Shown one piece after another: positions 27,901 to 37,954 of a DNA stretch of 64,000 nt. The stretch comes from Methylophilus sp. 42. Lineage in GTDB: Bacteria > Pseudomonadota > Gammaproteobacteria > Burkholderiales > Methylophilaceae. Positions within the stretch are counted from its first letter, which is position 1. The number at the start of each line of letters is the position of its first letter. The position numbers and the translations under genes are program-made. Below the pieces are notes generated by a model, which was not told the origin of the DNA, did not search any database, and saw only the letters and a program-made list of their open reading frames with translations. The stretch is taken from the NCBI RefSeq assembly GCF_000384155.1, contig NZ_KB913031.1:2722961-2786960 (forward strand). Reading direction: 5' to 3'.

Positions 27901-29175
27901 ATGCTACGTTTAAAACCATCTTACTTATTCATCGGCTTGCTATTCTCAGGCTACCAATTATCCAGCCAGGCTGCCGGCTTTGCGCTGTTTGAGCAAGGCG
28001 CGAGCGGCCTGGGCAACGCCTACGCCGGTGCTTCTGCCGTCGCCGAAGATGCGAGCACAATCTTCTTCAACCCGGCCGGGATGACTTATCTGGAAGGCCG
28101 CCAGATCGTCGGTGCCTTGCATGTGATCAAGACCAATGGTGACTTTGATGACAAGGCCAGTGAGCGCGCAGGTACGCGACCATTGGGTGGCGAGGGCGGT
28201 GAAATTGGCAGCCTGGCTGCCATTCCTAACTTTTACTATAAACAAGATATCAGCGATCAACTCAAAGTCGGCATTGGTGTAGGCACACCTTTTGGCTTAA
28301 AAACCGAATATGACAAAAACTGGCTGGGCCGTTTTCAGGCGATTAAATCAGAACTGAAAACGGTCAACATTAACCCATCATTAGCCTGGAAACTGAATGA
28401 TCAGTGGTCATTTGGCTTTGGTGTCTCGGCCATGTGGGCACAGGCAGAACTCACCAGCGCAGTCAATTTAGGGGCGGCAGAGTCCTCGATTAACAACAAG
28501 GGCAAAGATTGGGGCTTCGGCTATAACTTGGGAGCGATTTATCAAGTCACGCCTGATACGCGATTAGGTCTGGCATTTCGCTCAAAAGTCGAGCAACACT
28601 TAAAAGGTGACGCACGCTCACCTTTTACAACGTTAAACGGCATTCCTGGCCGGACCCTGAATACAGATATCACTGCAGATTTGACCTTGCCAGAAACACT
28701 GTCTTTCAGCAGTTTTAGTCGCCTGGATGAGCGCTGGGATTTACTGGCGGATGTGACCTGGACCCGCTGGAGTCAATTTAAGACACTCACTATCATGCGT
28801 GATAATGGCTCCAACGCCATGCTGGGCTCTACCGAGGAGCATTGGAATAACACCTTACGCTATTCTGTAGGCGTCAACTATCGTTATACCGATACCTTAA
28901 AACTACGTACTGGTGTCGCCTATGATGAAGAGGCCATCGATAACAACCATAGAACCGCGCGCATTCCTGGCAATGACCGCATCTGGCTGTCTTTGGGTGC
29001 CAGCTGGCAATATAGTCCGCAGACTAAATTCGACGTGGGCTATGCGCATCTTTTCATTAAAGAAGCCAGAATTTACGATGACCAGCAAACACCTGCACCA
29101 GGTAAAGGTCTGATTGCTGGCAAATACGATGGCAGCGCGGACATTCTCAGCCTGCAACTCACACACCAGTTCTAA
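27901..29175 (+). CDS. FadL/TodX-family outer-membrane transporter
   Basis: 424 residues from ATG 27901 (GGGAGATAT before it; the frame is open further upstream but overlaps the previous gene). Signal peptide ending near SSQAAG, then the family signature GFALFEQGASGLGNAYAGAS and EDASTIFFNPAG, and a beta-barrel ending SLQLTHQF. FadL proteins take up long-chain fatty acids or other hydrophobic compounds. The substrate here is unknown. Confidence 0.9.
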   Translation: MLRLKPSYLFIGLLFSGYQLSSQAAGFALFEQGASGLGNAYAGASAVAEDASTIFFNPAGMTYLEGRQIVGALHVIKTNGDFDDKASERAGTRPLGGEGGEIGSLAAIPNFYYKQDISDQLKVGIGVGTPFGLKTEYDKNWLGRFQAIKSELKTVNINPSLAWKLNDQWSFGFGVSAMWAQAELTSAVNLGAAESSINNKGKDWGFGYNLGAIYQVTPDTRLGLAFRSKVEQHLKGDARSPFTTLNGIPGRTLNTDITADLTLPETLSFSSFSRLDERWDLLADVTWTRWSQFKTLTIMRDNGSNAMLGSTEEHWNNTLRYSVGVNYRYTDTLKLRTGVAYDEEAIDNNHRTARIPGNDRIWLSLGASWQYSPQTKFDVGYAHLFIKEARIYDDQQTPAPGKGLIAGKYDGSADILSLQLTHQF

Positions 29176-29202
29176 GCCCCTCCGGGCCTGGAAACTCCCT
29201 TA

Positions 29203-29235
29203 TCCAGCCGTGATTGTTTATAGCATCACGGCTGG
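29203..29235 (+). terminator. Hairpin after the FadL-family gene
   Basis: CCAGCCGTGAT and ATCACGGCTGG (11-bp arms, 11-base loop), 27 bp after the stop. There is no T-run, so it may be a weak terminator or 3'-end stabiliser. Confidence 0.45.
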
Positions 29236-29269
29236 CTCGTATGACATCTTACAAGCGCATATTTCACCC

Positions 29270-29302
29270 TGTAAGTTTCGTGTAAGCCGCTTGTCATTTA
29301 AA
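29270..29302 (+). promoter_or_regulatory. Three TGTAA/TGTCA half-sites with 11-bp period upstream of the porin
   Basis: TGTAAGTTTCG, TGTAAGCCGCT, TGTCATTTAAA in direct succession, 67-99 bp upstream of the porin ATG. Pho boxes are direct repeats of CTGTCAT-like sequences with an 11-bp period, so this is a candidate PhoB (or related OmpR-family) site. Confidence 0.45.
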
Positions 29303-29368
29303 CTTCATCTATCAGATTGAAAATGCCTGTCTTGAAACCACCCGAAACATCGCTTTTTAGGATAGAAG

Positions 29369-30829
29369 ATGACCATAGCGCACTTTTTCAAACTGGCATT
29401 ACTGCCGCTGGCAATTAGCCAGGCATTCGCAGCCCAGGCAGACCAATCCAGCACGACTTCACAAGAATCCCCTTCTTTGGTGTCACGTTTTATGAACGAG
29501 GACAACCCGTTCCGCATCAATTTCGACTTGGGTGATCATCCTTCCTACTTTCAGGTCTACGGTCTGGTCGATATCGGCCTGACCCATATCAATCACTCTT
29601 TGCCAGAGAACTATGAGTTAGCGAATAACTTTTATCCTTATTCGGGCGCAAAAAAAACTGACAGAACAACCTCCAGAACCAACTGGGTGAATGGTGGCTG
29701 GCAAGGCTCACGTCTGGGCTTTAAAGGTGAAGTCGCCAAGCTGCAAGCATGGGATCATGACTTTAAATTTATCTACCAACTGGAAGCTGGCTTTAATACG
29801 CTGGATATGAAATTGCATGATGCAGCACAAACACTGGCAGACAACTCTGGTACCAATGCCAACTCCAGCGTCAGCGCGAACTCTTCCATGAACGGTGAAT
29901 TATTTACCCGCCAAGCCTGGGCAGGGATTGATGCGGGCTCATGGGGTAAATTGACCTATGGTACGCAGTACAACCCGTTCTTTGAGATCACAGTGACCTA
30001 TGATCCTAACGGTAAAGCCGACAGTTTTTCACCATTGGGTGAAAGCGGCACTGTCGGCGGTGGCGGTGGCGTGTCTGAAAACTCACGCATGAAAAACTCT
30101 CTCAAATATGCCAATACTTACGAGTTGGAGAGCCATGACAAAATCAACTATGCTGTCATCAACCAATTCGGTAACTCAGCAGGCACCTCGCACGGCAATG
30201 GCTATACCACTCAACTGGGCTACGAAAGCAGTGCATTCGGCGTGCAGTTGGCCTACGATAGATTCTTCGATTCAGTGAAGTCTGGGATTGCCGGAGCTGG
30301 CAATCCTTTGGCGAATGACACCATTGCGGTGTCGCTGTATAACACGCAAGCTGTATTGCTCACTGGTAAATGGTTACCAACGAAAGATTTGAAAATCATC
30401 GGTGGTGTGGAATGGTATCAATTACAACCATCATCCTCGCGCTCCATTGATTATCACTCTATCTATGATCAAACCGTCTTTGGCGGCGTGGCAAACTCTG
30501 CATTGAAACCAGGCTACAAGCAGGATAACTATGTGTATTACCTGGGTGCCAACTTTGACTTTGCGCAGCGGGTGCCTGCACTGGCTGGCCTAACAACGTC
30601 CATCGGCTATTACCTGACCAAGGCGGATGCTATTGACGGCCCTACCGTATCCACCAACTCGCAGGGTAAGATTGATACCTGGACGGCGATGCTGGACTAT
30701 AAACTGAATAAGCGTTTCGATACTTATCTGGCTTATACCACCAACCATTTTTCGGGCGACAAATATCCAAGCGCCTCGAATTATACGAACGTGACCAGCT
30801 ACGGTGCCGGTTTACGCATGAAGTTCTAA
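29369..30829 (+). CDS. Gram-negative general-porin-like outer-membrane protein
   Basis: 486 residues, signal peptide to about residue 21 (AFAAQA). Porin features: FQVYGLVDIGLTHI, GSRLGFKGE, TRQAWAGIDAGSWGKLTYGTQYNPF, and a C-terminal strand ending in Phe (AGLRMKF). It probably forms a trimeric diffusion channel. The upstream 11-bp repeats suggest phosphate-type control, but its sequence is of the betaproteobacterial porin type rather than OprP. Confidence 0.9.
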   Translation: MTIAHFFKLALLPLAISQAFAAQADQSSTTSQESPSLVSRFMNEDNPFRINFDLGDHPSYFQVYGLVDIGLTHINHSLPENYELANNFYPYSGAKKTDRTTSRTNWVNGGWQGSRLGFKGEVAKLQAWDHDFKFIYQLEAGFNTLDMKLHDAAQTLADNSGTNANSSVSANSSMNGELFTRQAWAGIDAGSWGKLTYGTQYNPFFEITVTYDPNGKADSFSPLGESGTVGGGGGVSENSRMKNSLKYANTYELESHDKINYAVINQFGNSAGTSHGNGYTTQLGYESSAFGVQLAYDRFFDSVKSGIAGAGNPLANDTIAVSLYNTQAVLLTGKWLPTKDLKIIGGVEWYQLQPSSSRSIDYHSIYDQTVFGGVANSALKPGYKQDNYVYYLGANFDFAQRVPALAGLTTSIGYYLTKADAIDGPTVSTNSQGKIDTWTAMLDYKLNKRFDTYLAYTTNHFSGDKYPSASNYTNVTSYGAGLRMKF

Positions 30830-30843
30830 AGCGAATGTTGAAT

Positions 30844-30878
30844 TAAAAAAGCTCAAGCATATGCTTGAGCTTTTTTTA
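30844..30878. terminator. Bidirectional rho-independent terminator
   Basis: AAAAAAGCTCAAGCAT / ATGCTTGAGCTTTTTTT, a long perfect stem with A- and T-runs. It ends both the porin gene and the convergent PEP-CTERM gene. Confidence 0.88.
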
Positions 30879-30892
30879 TCGTGCTACGCTGA

Positions 30893-31819
30893 TCAAGCGT
30901 GATATTTGCGTCTGCGCGCCAGCAATCCCACCACACCCAAACCCACCAGCAACATGCCGTAAGACTCAGGCTCTGGCACCGGCGTTACCACCAGGCCGGT
31001 AATTTCTGTCGGTTTAAACATGCCAGTAACGTTCACCTGGGTATTGGTGTTCCAGCTATTGGCAATCACGTTACCGTTGATCGCCGTAAAGCCACCAGTG
31101 ATGTTCGCCAGTGGCGCCAGTATGGTGCCTGTTGCACCAGAACCGGTACTCAATGCCGTGGCTTCATAAAAGTTATAAACCACATTAAAGCCATAGCTGG
31201 CAAAGTCAGTACCGGTGCCGCCATTAAAGGTCAAGCCACTGCCTGAAATGTTCAGGATAATGGTCTGGCCTGCTGAAAAACCACTAAAGGTTGTATTGTT
31301 TCTGGAGTTGAACAAACTGCCATCAATATCAAAAATCTGCGCACTGCTATTGTTGCTGGCGGTGAGTTGCAAGCCGCTATAGTTGTAAGTCGCTGTTCCA
31401 GTATTCACCAGGTTATTCAGGCTGGCAGACAGGTTGAGCAAATAAGTGCGCTCATTGGTGAAATTGATAGGGTCGCTATCAGTATAAGCGCCTGTAAAAC
31501 CAAAACTGGAAGTGCTGGTAGTACCACCCACATCAATGTTACCGTTCTTCACGCTGCCGTTGTTATAGGTCAGATTGTTGCCAACCACCAGCGAATTACC
31601 AGCGACCGCTTTGTTGAGCTCATTCACCGCATAGCCAGTCACATTAAAGTTACCGCCCACTGCTACCGCACCTTCAACATCGCTATAACTACTGGTAAAG
31701 TTGTTAAACACGAATACGTTAAACTGGCCAGCTACGCCAAAATCCAGCACATCGGCCGAGGCTGCCATGCTTTGCATTGCAAGTGTAGCGATAACCGCAC
31801 TTTTGAACATCCAATTCAT
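30893..31819 (-). CDS. Choice-of-anchor A family protein with PEP-CTERM sorting signal
   Basis: 308 residues. Signal peptide (to about 22), then a choice-of-anchor A domain (GVAGQFNVFVFNNFTSSYSD, VEGAVAVGGNFN, GNNLTYNNGSV, GTILAPLANI). The C-terminus is a PEP-CTERM signal: VPEPESYGMLLVGLG, hydrophobic stretch, ARRRKYHA. Such proteins are processed by exosortase (EpsH) and exported with exopolysaccharide. It is Ser/Thr/Asn-rich with almost no Cys. AAGGGTG precedes the ATG. Confidence 0.9.
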   Translation of the reverse strand: MNWMFKSAVIATLAMQSMAASADVLDFGVAGQFNVFVFNNFTSSYSDVEGAVAVGGNFNVTGYAVNELNKAVAGNSLVVGNNLTYNNGSVKNGNIDVGGTTSTSSFGFTGAYTDSDPINFTNERTYLLNLSASLNNLVNTGTATYNYSGLQLTASNNSSAQIFDIDGSLFNSRNNTTFSGFSAGQTIILNISGSGLTFNGGTGTDFASYGFNVVYNFYEATALSTGSGATGTILAPLANITGGFTAINGNVIANSWNTNTQVNVTGMFKPTEITGLVVTPVPEPESYGMLLVGLGVVGLLARRRKYHA

Positions 31820-31953
31820 ACATCACCCTTTGATAGTCAAATAATCGTCATCATAAATAATGTTTTATGATCGTATAAGTGACTTATAACACTTTTACTT
31901 CTCGCACCAGATAGCCCATTCGGGTAACCTAAGCCGTGCGGTAGTCAACGCGG

Positions 31954-34587
31954 CTATCTGGCAATGGCAGCTTCGCGCGATTGCTGCACCAGCATTTGCT
32001 CAAATGCATCCGCTGGCACGGGGGGTGAATAGAAAAAACCTTGTGCGTAATCGCAATGAATATCCATCAGCAAGTCACGTTGTAGCGCTGTCTCTACGCC
32101 TTCAGCAATCACTTTCAGGCCGAGCTTATGCGCCATCACAATAATCGCTTCGCACAACACATAGCTTTCATTACCCGCATTGAGATTGCGTGTGAATGAC
32201 TGGTCTATTTTGAGATAGTCGATATCGAACTTGCTAAGATAGGAGAGCGAAGAGTAGCCCGTGCCAAAGTCGTCAATCGCCACCTGGATGCCCATGTCTC
32301 TAAACTGCAACAGACGCTCTTCGACCACCGGATCCGGATTGAGCAATAAGCCCTCGGTAATTTCCACGACGATACGCTTACCTTCTACGCCCATCGCGCG
32401 CAATGCATGCACCCAATCACTTTGCACGTTGAGTTGCTCAACAAATTGCACCGGTGATTTATTAACACTGATGGCAAAGTCATCGCCCATCAAGGGTTGC
32501 CATTGCATGGCGTGTTGCGCAGCGCGATGAAAAATCCAGTCACCCATGGCAATAATGTCACCGGTTTCTTCTGCCACCGGGATAAACAATACCGGGCTAA
32601 TCAGGCCACGCTCAGGGTGCTGCCAGCGCATCAGTGCTTCTGCTTTGACGATTTTGCCATTATGCAGGCTGACAATCGGCTGGTAGTAATCACGCAATTC
32701 GCCATTGTCCAAAGCCATGCGTAAATCACGCGCCAGATTCACGCGTTGCGAGAGTGCCTCACGAATCGCCAATGAGAAGAAGCGCAGGCTATTACGGCCG
32801 CGGCTTTTTGCGTCGTACATGGCCTGGTCTGCGTGCTGTATTATTTCTTCGGCATGCAATGCGTCTTCAGGATATTGGCTAATGCCGATACTGACTGTGA
32901 CAAACACGCGCTCACCGCCCAGAATATACGCCTTGGAAATCTCCTGCATCAGCTGATTACCCAAGCCCTGCAGATCGGCATGCAAGCCTTCTGGCACAAT
33001 AATCGCAAACTCATCCCCGCCCAGCCTGGCCACGGTAGCTGGCAACGATACGCACTGGCGGATACGCTGGCCAACCTCCATCAATAGCTCGTCACCACGC
33101 CGATGGCCAAGGCTGTCATTCACCTCTTTAAATCTATCCAGATCCAGCAATAACAGGCTCAACCGCTGTTGCCTTGTCGCAGCGGCGGTAATTGCCTCTT
33201 TGATTTGATGATGAAAATAGTGGCGGTTAGGCAGCTGGGTCAGGCTGTCATAATTCGCCTGCCGCCAGATCGCAGCTTCAGCCTGTTTTTTATCGGTAAT
33301 ATCAATGTGTGTGCCGCGCATCATCGCTGGCTCACCCGCAGGCGTACGTGAAATCAAGCGGCCACGATCCACAATCCAGATCCAATGCCCCGCTTTATGC
33401 TGCATGCGGATATCGCACTCATAAAATTCGATCTCCCCCTGTAAATGACGCGCTACCAGCGTCATGGAGGTTTGCCAGTCATCGGGGTGCGTTAAACGTT
33501 TCGCTGTTTCAAGATTATGTGGCACCAACTCGTCAAGGGTATAGCCAAGTATCTCTGCCCAGCGCTCATTAAACTGGAACATCCCCGTTTGCACCTCCCA
33601 CTCCCAGGTACCAGCACGGGTGGCGTCAATAATGTTGGTGAGGCGCAAGCGCTCAAGCTCAAGCTCTTCACGCTTGCTTTCTATTTCGGCGGTTTTTCTT
33701 TTCACGGCGACCCGCAACATGAAAATCAGCAACAGCAACGTTAAGCCGACCACCAGCAATAATGCTAATGTCAAAATCACCTGCTTGGAGTACACCCCGC
33801 GTTGCAGAGAACTGCCTTTCCATTTAGATTCCAGCGCCGTCATTTCAGCCGGACTAATGGCAGCGGCACCACGCTCAAGCAAGCTCAGTGTGCGCACATC
33901 GCCCTTTCTGACAGCGCGATGAAACTGTCCTTGATACAAGGTAAACGCACGCAGAATCTGGCTATCTGCATTCATGCGATACAAGTAATAATGCGCCGGA
34001 TAATCATCCATGCAGACGATTTTGACTTGCCCGCTTAATGTGGCCTGGATGATTTCTTCATAATTGTTGTAGAGGCGAAACGATTTCACGCCCGCTTCTT
34101 TTAATTTGAAGATGCAGCCATCGCCTTTTTGTACACCGACAGTAAATCCACTCAGCACCTCAGGGGATGCCAGACCGCTAAGGCTTTCGTGCGCATAAAT
34201 GCCCACCGGCAGCGTGGCATAAGCCTTGGTAAAGGTGTACCGTTGTTCGCGTTCGGCGTCGCGAAAAATCATCTCGATCACATCAGCATGCCCACTCAGT
34301 AACTGCTGCTGCGCCTGCTCCCAGGCGGTCGATACCAGCGTCACCTTCACGCCGGTTTTCTGCTCCCACAACTTCCAGAAATCAGCCACGATGCCTACCG
34401 TGTTACCGTTGGCATCCTTAAACAAATAAGGCGGGTAATTATCATCGCTAATCACAGTAATCGCCTCTGCCCGGGCATCGCGCGCAGGCAGGCTGGCAAA
34501 CAGCATAGCACTGTAACCCAGCAGGCAAAGCAAGGTCATGACGCGACGATAGAAGTGTCGTGTAAACATGGCTGCAAACTTATTCAT
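31954..34587 (-). CDS. SBP3-PAS-GGDEF-EAL membrane c-di-GMP enzyme
   Basis: 877 residues. Signal/TM near 15-40, a periplasmic SBP family 3 sensor domain (about 42-265: AITVISDDNYPPYLFKDANG, VTLVSTAWEQAQQQLLSG), TM about 275-297, a PAS/PAC domain (about 320-440), GGDEF with RLGGDEFAII and no RxxD site, and an intact EAL (AEALMRWQHPERG, EITEGLLL, AIDDFGTGYSS, KIDQSF, AEGVET). The periplasmic domain implies control by an amino-acid-like solute. A 134-bp leader region separates it from the convergent choice-of-anchor gene's promoter. Confidence 0.93.
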   Translation of the reverse strand: MNKFAAMFTRHFYRRVMTLLCLLGYSAMLFASLPARDARAEAITVISDDNYPPYLFKDANGNTVGIVADFWKLWEQKTGVKVTLVSTAWEQAQQQLLSGHADVIEMIFRDAEREQRYTFTKAYATLPVGIYAHESLSGLASPEVLSGFTVGVQKGDGCIFKLKEAGVKSFRLYNNYEEIIQATLSGQVKIVCMDDYPAHYYLYRMNADSQILRAFTLYQGQFHRAVRKGDVRTLSLLERGAAAISPAEMTALESKWKGSSLQRGVYSKQVILTLALLLVVGLTLLLLIFMLRVAVKRKTAEIESKREELELERLRLTNIIDATRAGTWEWEVQTGMFQFNERWAEILGYTLDELVPHNLETAKRLTHPDDWQTSMTLVARHLQGEIEFYECDIRMQHKAGHWIWIVDRGRLISRTPAGEPAMMRGTHIDITDKKQAEAAIWRQANYDSLTQLPNRHYFHHQIKEAITAAATRQQRLSLLLLDLDRFKEVNDSLGHRRGDELLMEVGQRIRQCVSLPATVARLGGDEFAIIVPEGLHADLQGLGNQLMQEISKAYILGGERVFVTVSIGISQYPEDALHAEEIIQHADQAMYDAKSRGRNSLRFFSLAIREALSQRVNLARDLRMALDNGELRDYYQPIVSLHNGKIVKAEALMRWQHPERGLISPVLFIPVAEETGDIIAMGDWIFHRAAQHAMQWQPLMGDDFAISVNKSPVQFVEQLNVQSDWVHALRAMGVEGKRIVVEITEGLLLNPDPVVEERLLQFRDMGIQVAIDDFGTGYSSLSYLSKFDIDYLKIDQSFTRNLNAGNESYVLCEAIIVMAHKLGLKVIAEGVETALQRDLLMDIHCDYAQGFFYSPPVPADAFEQMLVQQSREAAIAR

Positions 34588-34774
34588 GGGTAATCAGATG
34601 TAGACCCTGAGATTAGTTAAAAAGGCTGAGTCAAGAAAAGCTTAACAATACTATCGACAGAATAATACAAACATTTACGGCAATTGTCTTTTTGTACAAC
34701 GTGATGCTGACGATATTTACCACAAAAATCTTTTTGCACTGGCACCAGATTGGTGCTTGCAGGAATACTGATCA

Positions 34775-34804
34775 ATAAAAAAGCGCAGGAAAACGCCTGC
34801 GCTT
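34775..34804 (-). terminator. Rho-independent terminator after the PPOX gene
   Basis: On the minus strand AAGCGCAGG, 6-base loop, CCTGCGCTT read in reverse, then TTTTTTATT. It sits 28 bp after the stop. Confidence 0.82.
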
Positions 34805-34831
34805 GTATCAACCACAGCCTTTAAATGGCCA

Positions 34832-35491
34832 CTACACGTCTGGCGCACCGGCCTTGATCTTGGCAATCCAGTCTTCCACCTGAATAAAACCGGCATCCTG
34901 CGCTTTTTTGGCATCTTCGTCGGAGATCACATCCTGCACGAACTCCAGGCGCTTCCATTCCGCCAACGGCGTCTGGCACTCTGCCACAGGCACATAACGC
35001 GAGCTGCTATCACGGGTATAGCGGTGAATATAGCGCGGACAGTTTTGCCATAGCTCGGACAACGTCACTTTCACCACAAACTCGGCTTCTTGATACATGG
35101 CAAGCAAAGCAGGCTCATTAGACACGCTGCTCACGCCTTGCAAGCGAATACGGTGCGGGCGCTCGAACGAAATAAACAGCATGCCAATCTCTGCATTCTC
35201 GACCATATTGCCAACAGATAGCTGCATACCGTTGCCATCATAAATCGGGAAAATCAGCGTTTTGTCGTTGATCACGCGCACAAAACCGGTAAACCCACCT
35301 TTATATGACACGGTGGGACGCCCGTTGTGGTCCACCGTGGATAAAAAGAACATATCCAGCGACTCTATAAATCCTTTGGCATCTTCATCAATCTCGGTCT
35401 TGCAGGCGATTTCTTCAATGCGGTCTGCCAGCTTCCTGGTGCCTTGCTGGTCCTGCACCTTGCGGTGTGTTTCTCCAAACAAACGACTCAT
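34832..35491 (-). CDS. Pyridoxamine 5'-phosphate oxidase-family (FMN-binding split barrel) protein
   Basis: 219 residues, soluble. Core PPOX-fold sequences: DMFFLSTVDHNGRPTVSYKGG, DKTLIFPIYDGNG, NAEIGMLFISFERPHRIRLQG. The true PNPO active-site signature is not seen, so it is more likely a flavin- or haem-binding redox/stress protein. GGGGGAAAT precedes the ATG. One TCCTACA core site lies 113 bp upstream on its sense strand. Confidence 0.85.
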   Translation of the reverse strand: MSRLFGETHRKVQDQQGTRKLADRIEEIACKTEIDEDAKGFIESLDMFFLSTVDHNGRPTVSYKGGFTGFVRVINDKTLIFPIYDGNGMQLSVGNMVENAEIGMLFISFERPHRIRLQGVSSVSNEPALLAMYQEAEFVVKVTLSELWQNCPRYIHRYTRDSSSRYVPVAECQTPLAEWKRLEFVQDVISDEDAKKAQDAGFIQVEDWIAKIKAGAPDV

Positions 35492-35603
35492 ATTTCCCCC
35501 TACGACTTTATTCAGTGGTTCTGTTCAATGATACGGTTTAAAAACACGTGACAACACTATGCTTAATGGCATGTTGGCTAAAGTCTGACCCAGACGGCAC
35601 CAT

Positions 35604-35610
35604 TGTAGGA
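35604..35610 (-). promoter_or_regulatory. TCCTACA core site upstream of the PPOX gene
   Basis: Minus-strand TCCTACAAT, 113 bp before the PPOX start. It shares only the core with the four composite elements; the TTCAG and GCATRATG blocks are absent. Confidence 0.4.
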
Positions 35611-35629
35611 CGTCCATGCAATGCTGTCA

Positions 35630-36394
35630 TTAAAACACCCGGATCAGGCGAAAACTCCACAGCCGCTGTGTTTTTTCCGGATGATCCAGCGTCGACCAGG
35701 CGGTCCCCATCTGCAAAGTATAATACTGGCTGGCGTCGTAATGTACCTGCGGTGTAAGCCGATAACGCCAGGTGCCGCCAGTGCTGATTTCCTGATTAAG
35801 CTCCAGGCCCAGTGTCAGCCGCGGTGAGACATCATAAAACACCGTATTGTTCAGCAAATAGTCTACTTGTGCACTGCGGTTAATATTGTATACACGCAAG
35901 CCCAGCATACTTAACGACGACCACTGGTCTGCCCACTGCCGGGCATGGATATATGTCGCGTCAACAGACACAGCTTTGGCATGCTTATTCACATCGACAA
36001 ATGCTTGCCAGCCATTGGCCGTGCCTTGTGCATAGTCGACCCCCAGTGTTTGCTGGATCGCCACTTTATAGCGTTCATGACTAACGTCCTGAAACGGCAG
36101 CTCGACCTCAATCGCCAGGTCATCCGCCAGTCCATACTCCAACTCAGGTGCCCAGCTAAAATCACCGTTATAAGGGTTATAGTCACCTAGCGCATTGATC
36201 TCCATTTCACCCTGCCTGACGCCCAATGGTCGCACCAGGTCATACACCATGGGTTCGGGAATCCTTAACAAGCGGTCACTGTGCGCTGCGTCAGGTTCAA
36301 TAAACGCAGGCTCGGGCATGATTTCTGAAGCATTAAGCCGTGGGATGATGGCGAGGTGAAGCGACAAAACAACAACGGTATGAGCGCATTTCAT
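35630..36394 (-). CDS. Predicted outer-membrane beta-barrel protein, function unknown
   Basis: 254 residues with a signal peptide (to about 23). The mature part has alternating hydrophobic strands typical of a barrel (ELEYGLADDLAIEVELPF, LTLGLELNQEIS) and ends in Phe (FRLIRVF). No motif I recognise. No clear ribosome site before the ATG. It lies 63 bp upstream of the stop of the CHASE-GGDEF gene's region and is probably cotranscribed with that gene. Confidence 0.65.
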   Translation of the reverse strand: MKCAHTVVVLSLHLAIIPRLNASEIMPEPAFIEPDAAHSDRLLRIPEPMVYDLVRPLGVRQGEMEINALGDYNPYNGDFSWAPELEYGLADDLAIEVELPFQDVSHERYKVAIQQTLGVDYAQGTANGWQAFVDVNKHAKAVSVDATYIHARQWADQWSSLSMLGLRVYNINRSAQVDYLLNNTVFYDVSPRLTLGLELNQEISTGGTWRYRLTPQVHYDASQYYTLQMGTAWSTLDHPEKTQRLWSFRLIRVF

Positions 36395-36457
36395 TAATAC
36401 ATTTACGTAAATAAAAACACCATACTAACACGCTGGGCGCGTGTAACAAATGCTGGT

Positions 36458-37801
36458 TTACTTCCAAACGCTGTAAGTATTCCTGCCGCTATGCTTGGCC
36501 TGATAAAGTGCCATGTCGGCTTGCTTAAGCAATTGCTTTAAGGTGACATCGGATGCAGGATCATACAAAGTGAGTCCAATACTCAAATGCACGGCGATTT
36601 CCCTATCATTAATCAACATAGGTACATTGAAAATATCCCGTAATTTGGTCGCGACCTTGACTAACCCTTGCTCAGACATTTGGTCTTTGACCACAATCAC
36701 AAACTCATCACCACCGAGCCGACTCACAGTATCCATATCGCGCATATTGGACTTCAACCTGGCCGCCACTGCTTTAATGACCTCATCGCCCACATCATGA
36801 CCATACTGGTCATTAATGGCTTTAAAATGATCCACATCCAGTGCCATGAGGCCGAATCGCTTGTGATCGCGCTTGGCCTCTGAGTGTGCATAGTTCAAAC
36901 GACTTTCGAGCAAGCGACGATTTGGCAAACCGGTCAGGCTGTCCATGAGCGCCCCTTCTGACAAATAATAGCGTTCCTGGGCGAAGAAATAGGCAACACC
37001 GCCGACCAACAGGCTTAACAATATACTCAACACCACACCAAGGCTGCGACTAGGCAGATGATGGCTATTTTTATTCTCGATGGCCCACTCCCATTTGCCA
37101 TTGGGCACCTCACTTTGCTGAATAAAAATGTTCTTTTGATCAAACAACGCAGCATCGCCATGAAACACGCGCTTCTGCTCTACCGTCCTGATTGCAAATG
37201 AAAACTGAGGGTTTTGCACATTCTGAAAAGCCGCCTGCAAAAAGCTATGGGTATCAATCACCGTCGACATAATGCCCCAGTAGTCGCCATCGACAAAAAT
37301 CGGGAAGCGATAAATCATGCCGTTACCGCCCTGTATCAAATCCAGCGGGCCATCCAGCACCCCCTCATGAGACTCAATCGCCAGCTTCACTTTGGGCCAT
37401 TGCGAGGCAACCTCACGATAGTCGATACCGATGATCTGTTCATTACCCTTTTCAGGGTAGACATAAGTCAGTTTGTAATTCACGGCCACTGCCAGGTTCC
37501 TGACATGATGGGCGTTAGACCAGAGGTCGGCTAAGATCGCCTGCATCTTGTCCTGCTTCAGCTCATTGCGATAGACCTTAATAAAACTGGACAGGCCATT
37601 AGAAATAAATAGCAGGGAATTTAATTCGCGATCCAGCTCAGCGCGCAACAAACTACCGTAAGACGCCGCCTCCAGATAGGCCTCCCCCTCTGCTTTCTGG
37701 CGTTGGTAATCCAGCAGAAAATGCCAAAACAAAAAAGCCAACATTGCCGCAAACGCTGCAATCAGTTGGCTTTTAAATGTTTGGCTAAGTTTTGGGCGCA
37801 C
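36458..37801 (-). CDS. CHASE-GGDEF diguanylate cyclase
   Basis: 447 residues from a GTG start. TM1 about 14-30, a periplasmic CHASE-type sensor (about 45-255, with YPEKGNEQIIGIDYRE and GPLDLIQGGNGMIYRFPIF), TM2 about 255-275, then GGDEF with RLGGDEFVIV. RDMD five residues before it is an intact RxxD inhibitory site, so it is likely an active cyclase with product inhibition. CHASE domains sense small extracellular ligands. Confidence 0.92.
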   Translation of the reverse strand: MRPKLSQTFKSQLIAAFAAMLAFLFWHFLLDYQRQKAEGEAYLEAASYGSLLRAELDRELNSLLFISNGLSSFIKVYRNELKQDKMQAILADLWSNAHHVRNLAVAVNYKLTYVYPEKGNEQIIGIDYREVASQWPKVKLAIESHEGVLDGPLDLIQGGNGMIYRFPIFVDGDYWGIMSTVIDTHSFLQAAFQNVQNPQFSFAIRTVEQKRVFHGDAALFDQKNIFIQQSEVPNGKWEWAIENKNSHHLPSRSLGVVLSILLSLLVGGVAYFFAQERYYLSEGALMDSLTGLPNRRLLESRLNYAHSEAKRDHKRFGLMALDVDHFKAINDQYGHDVGDEVIKAVAARLKSNMRDMDTVSRLGGDEFVIVVKDQMSEQGLVKVATKLRDIFNVPMLINDREIAVHLSIGLTLYDPASDVTLKQLLKQADMALYQAKHSGRNTYSVWK

Positions 37802-37954
37802 TGGCTCACTTCACAAAAGGTTCCATGTTGCATTCTACGCCAGGCGCATCCCACTCTTTTTGAGAAAGAACAACAGGTTTACTCTTTAATCATTCAAAAT
37901 GATTCACGCGATCACTATCTCCTCGAAAAGTGTTATCACGCAGCTGATCGTACG

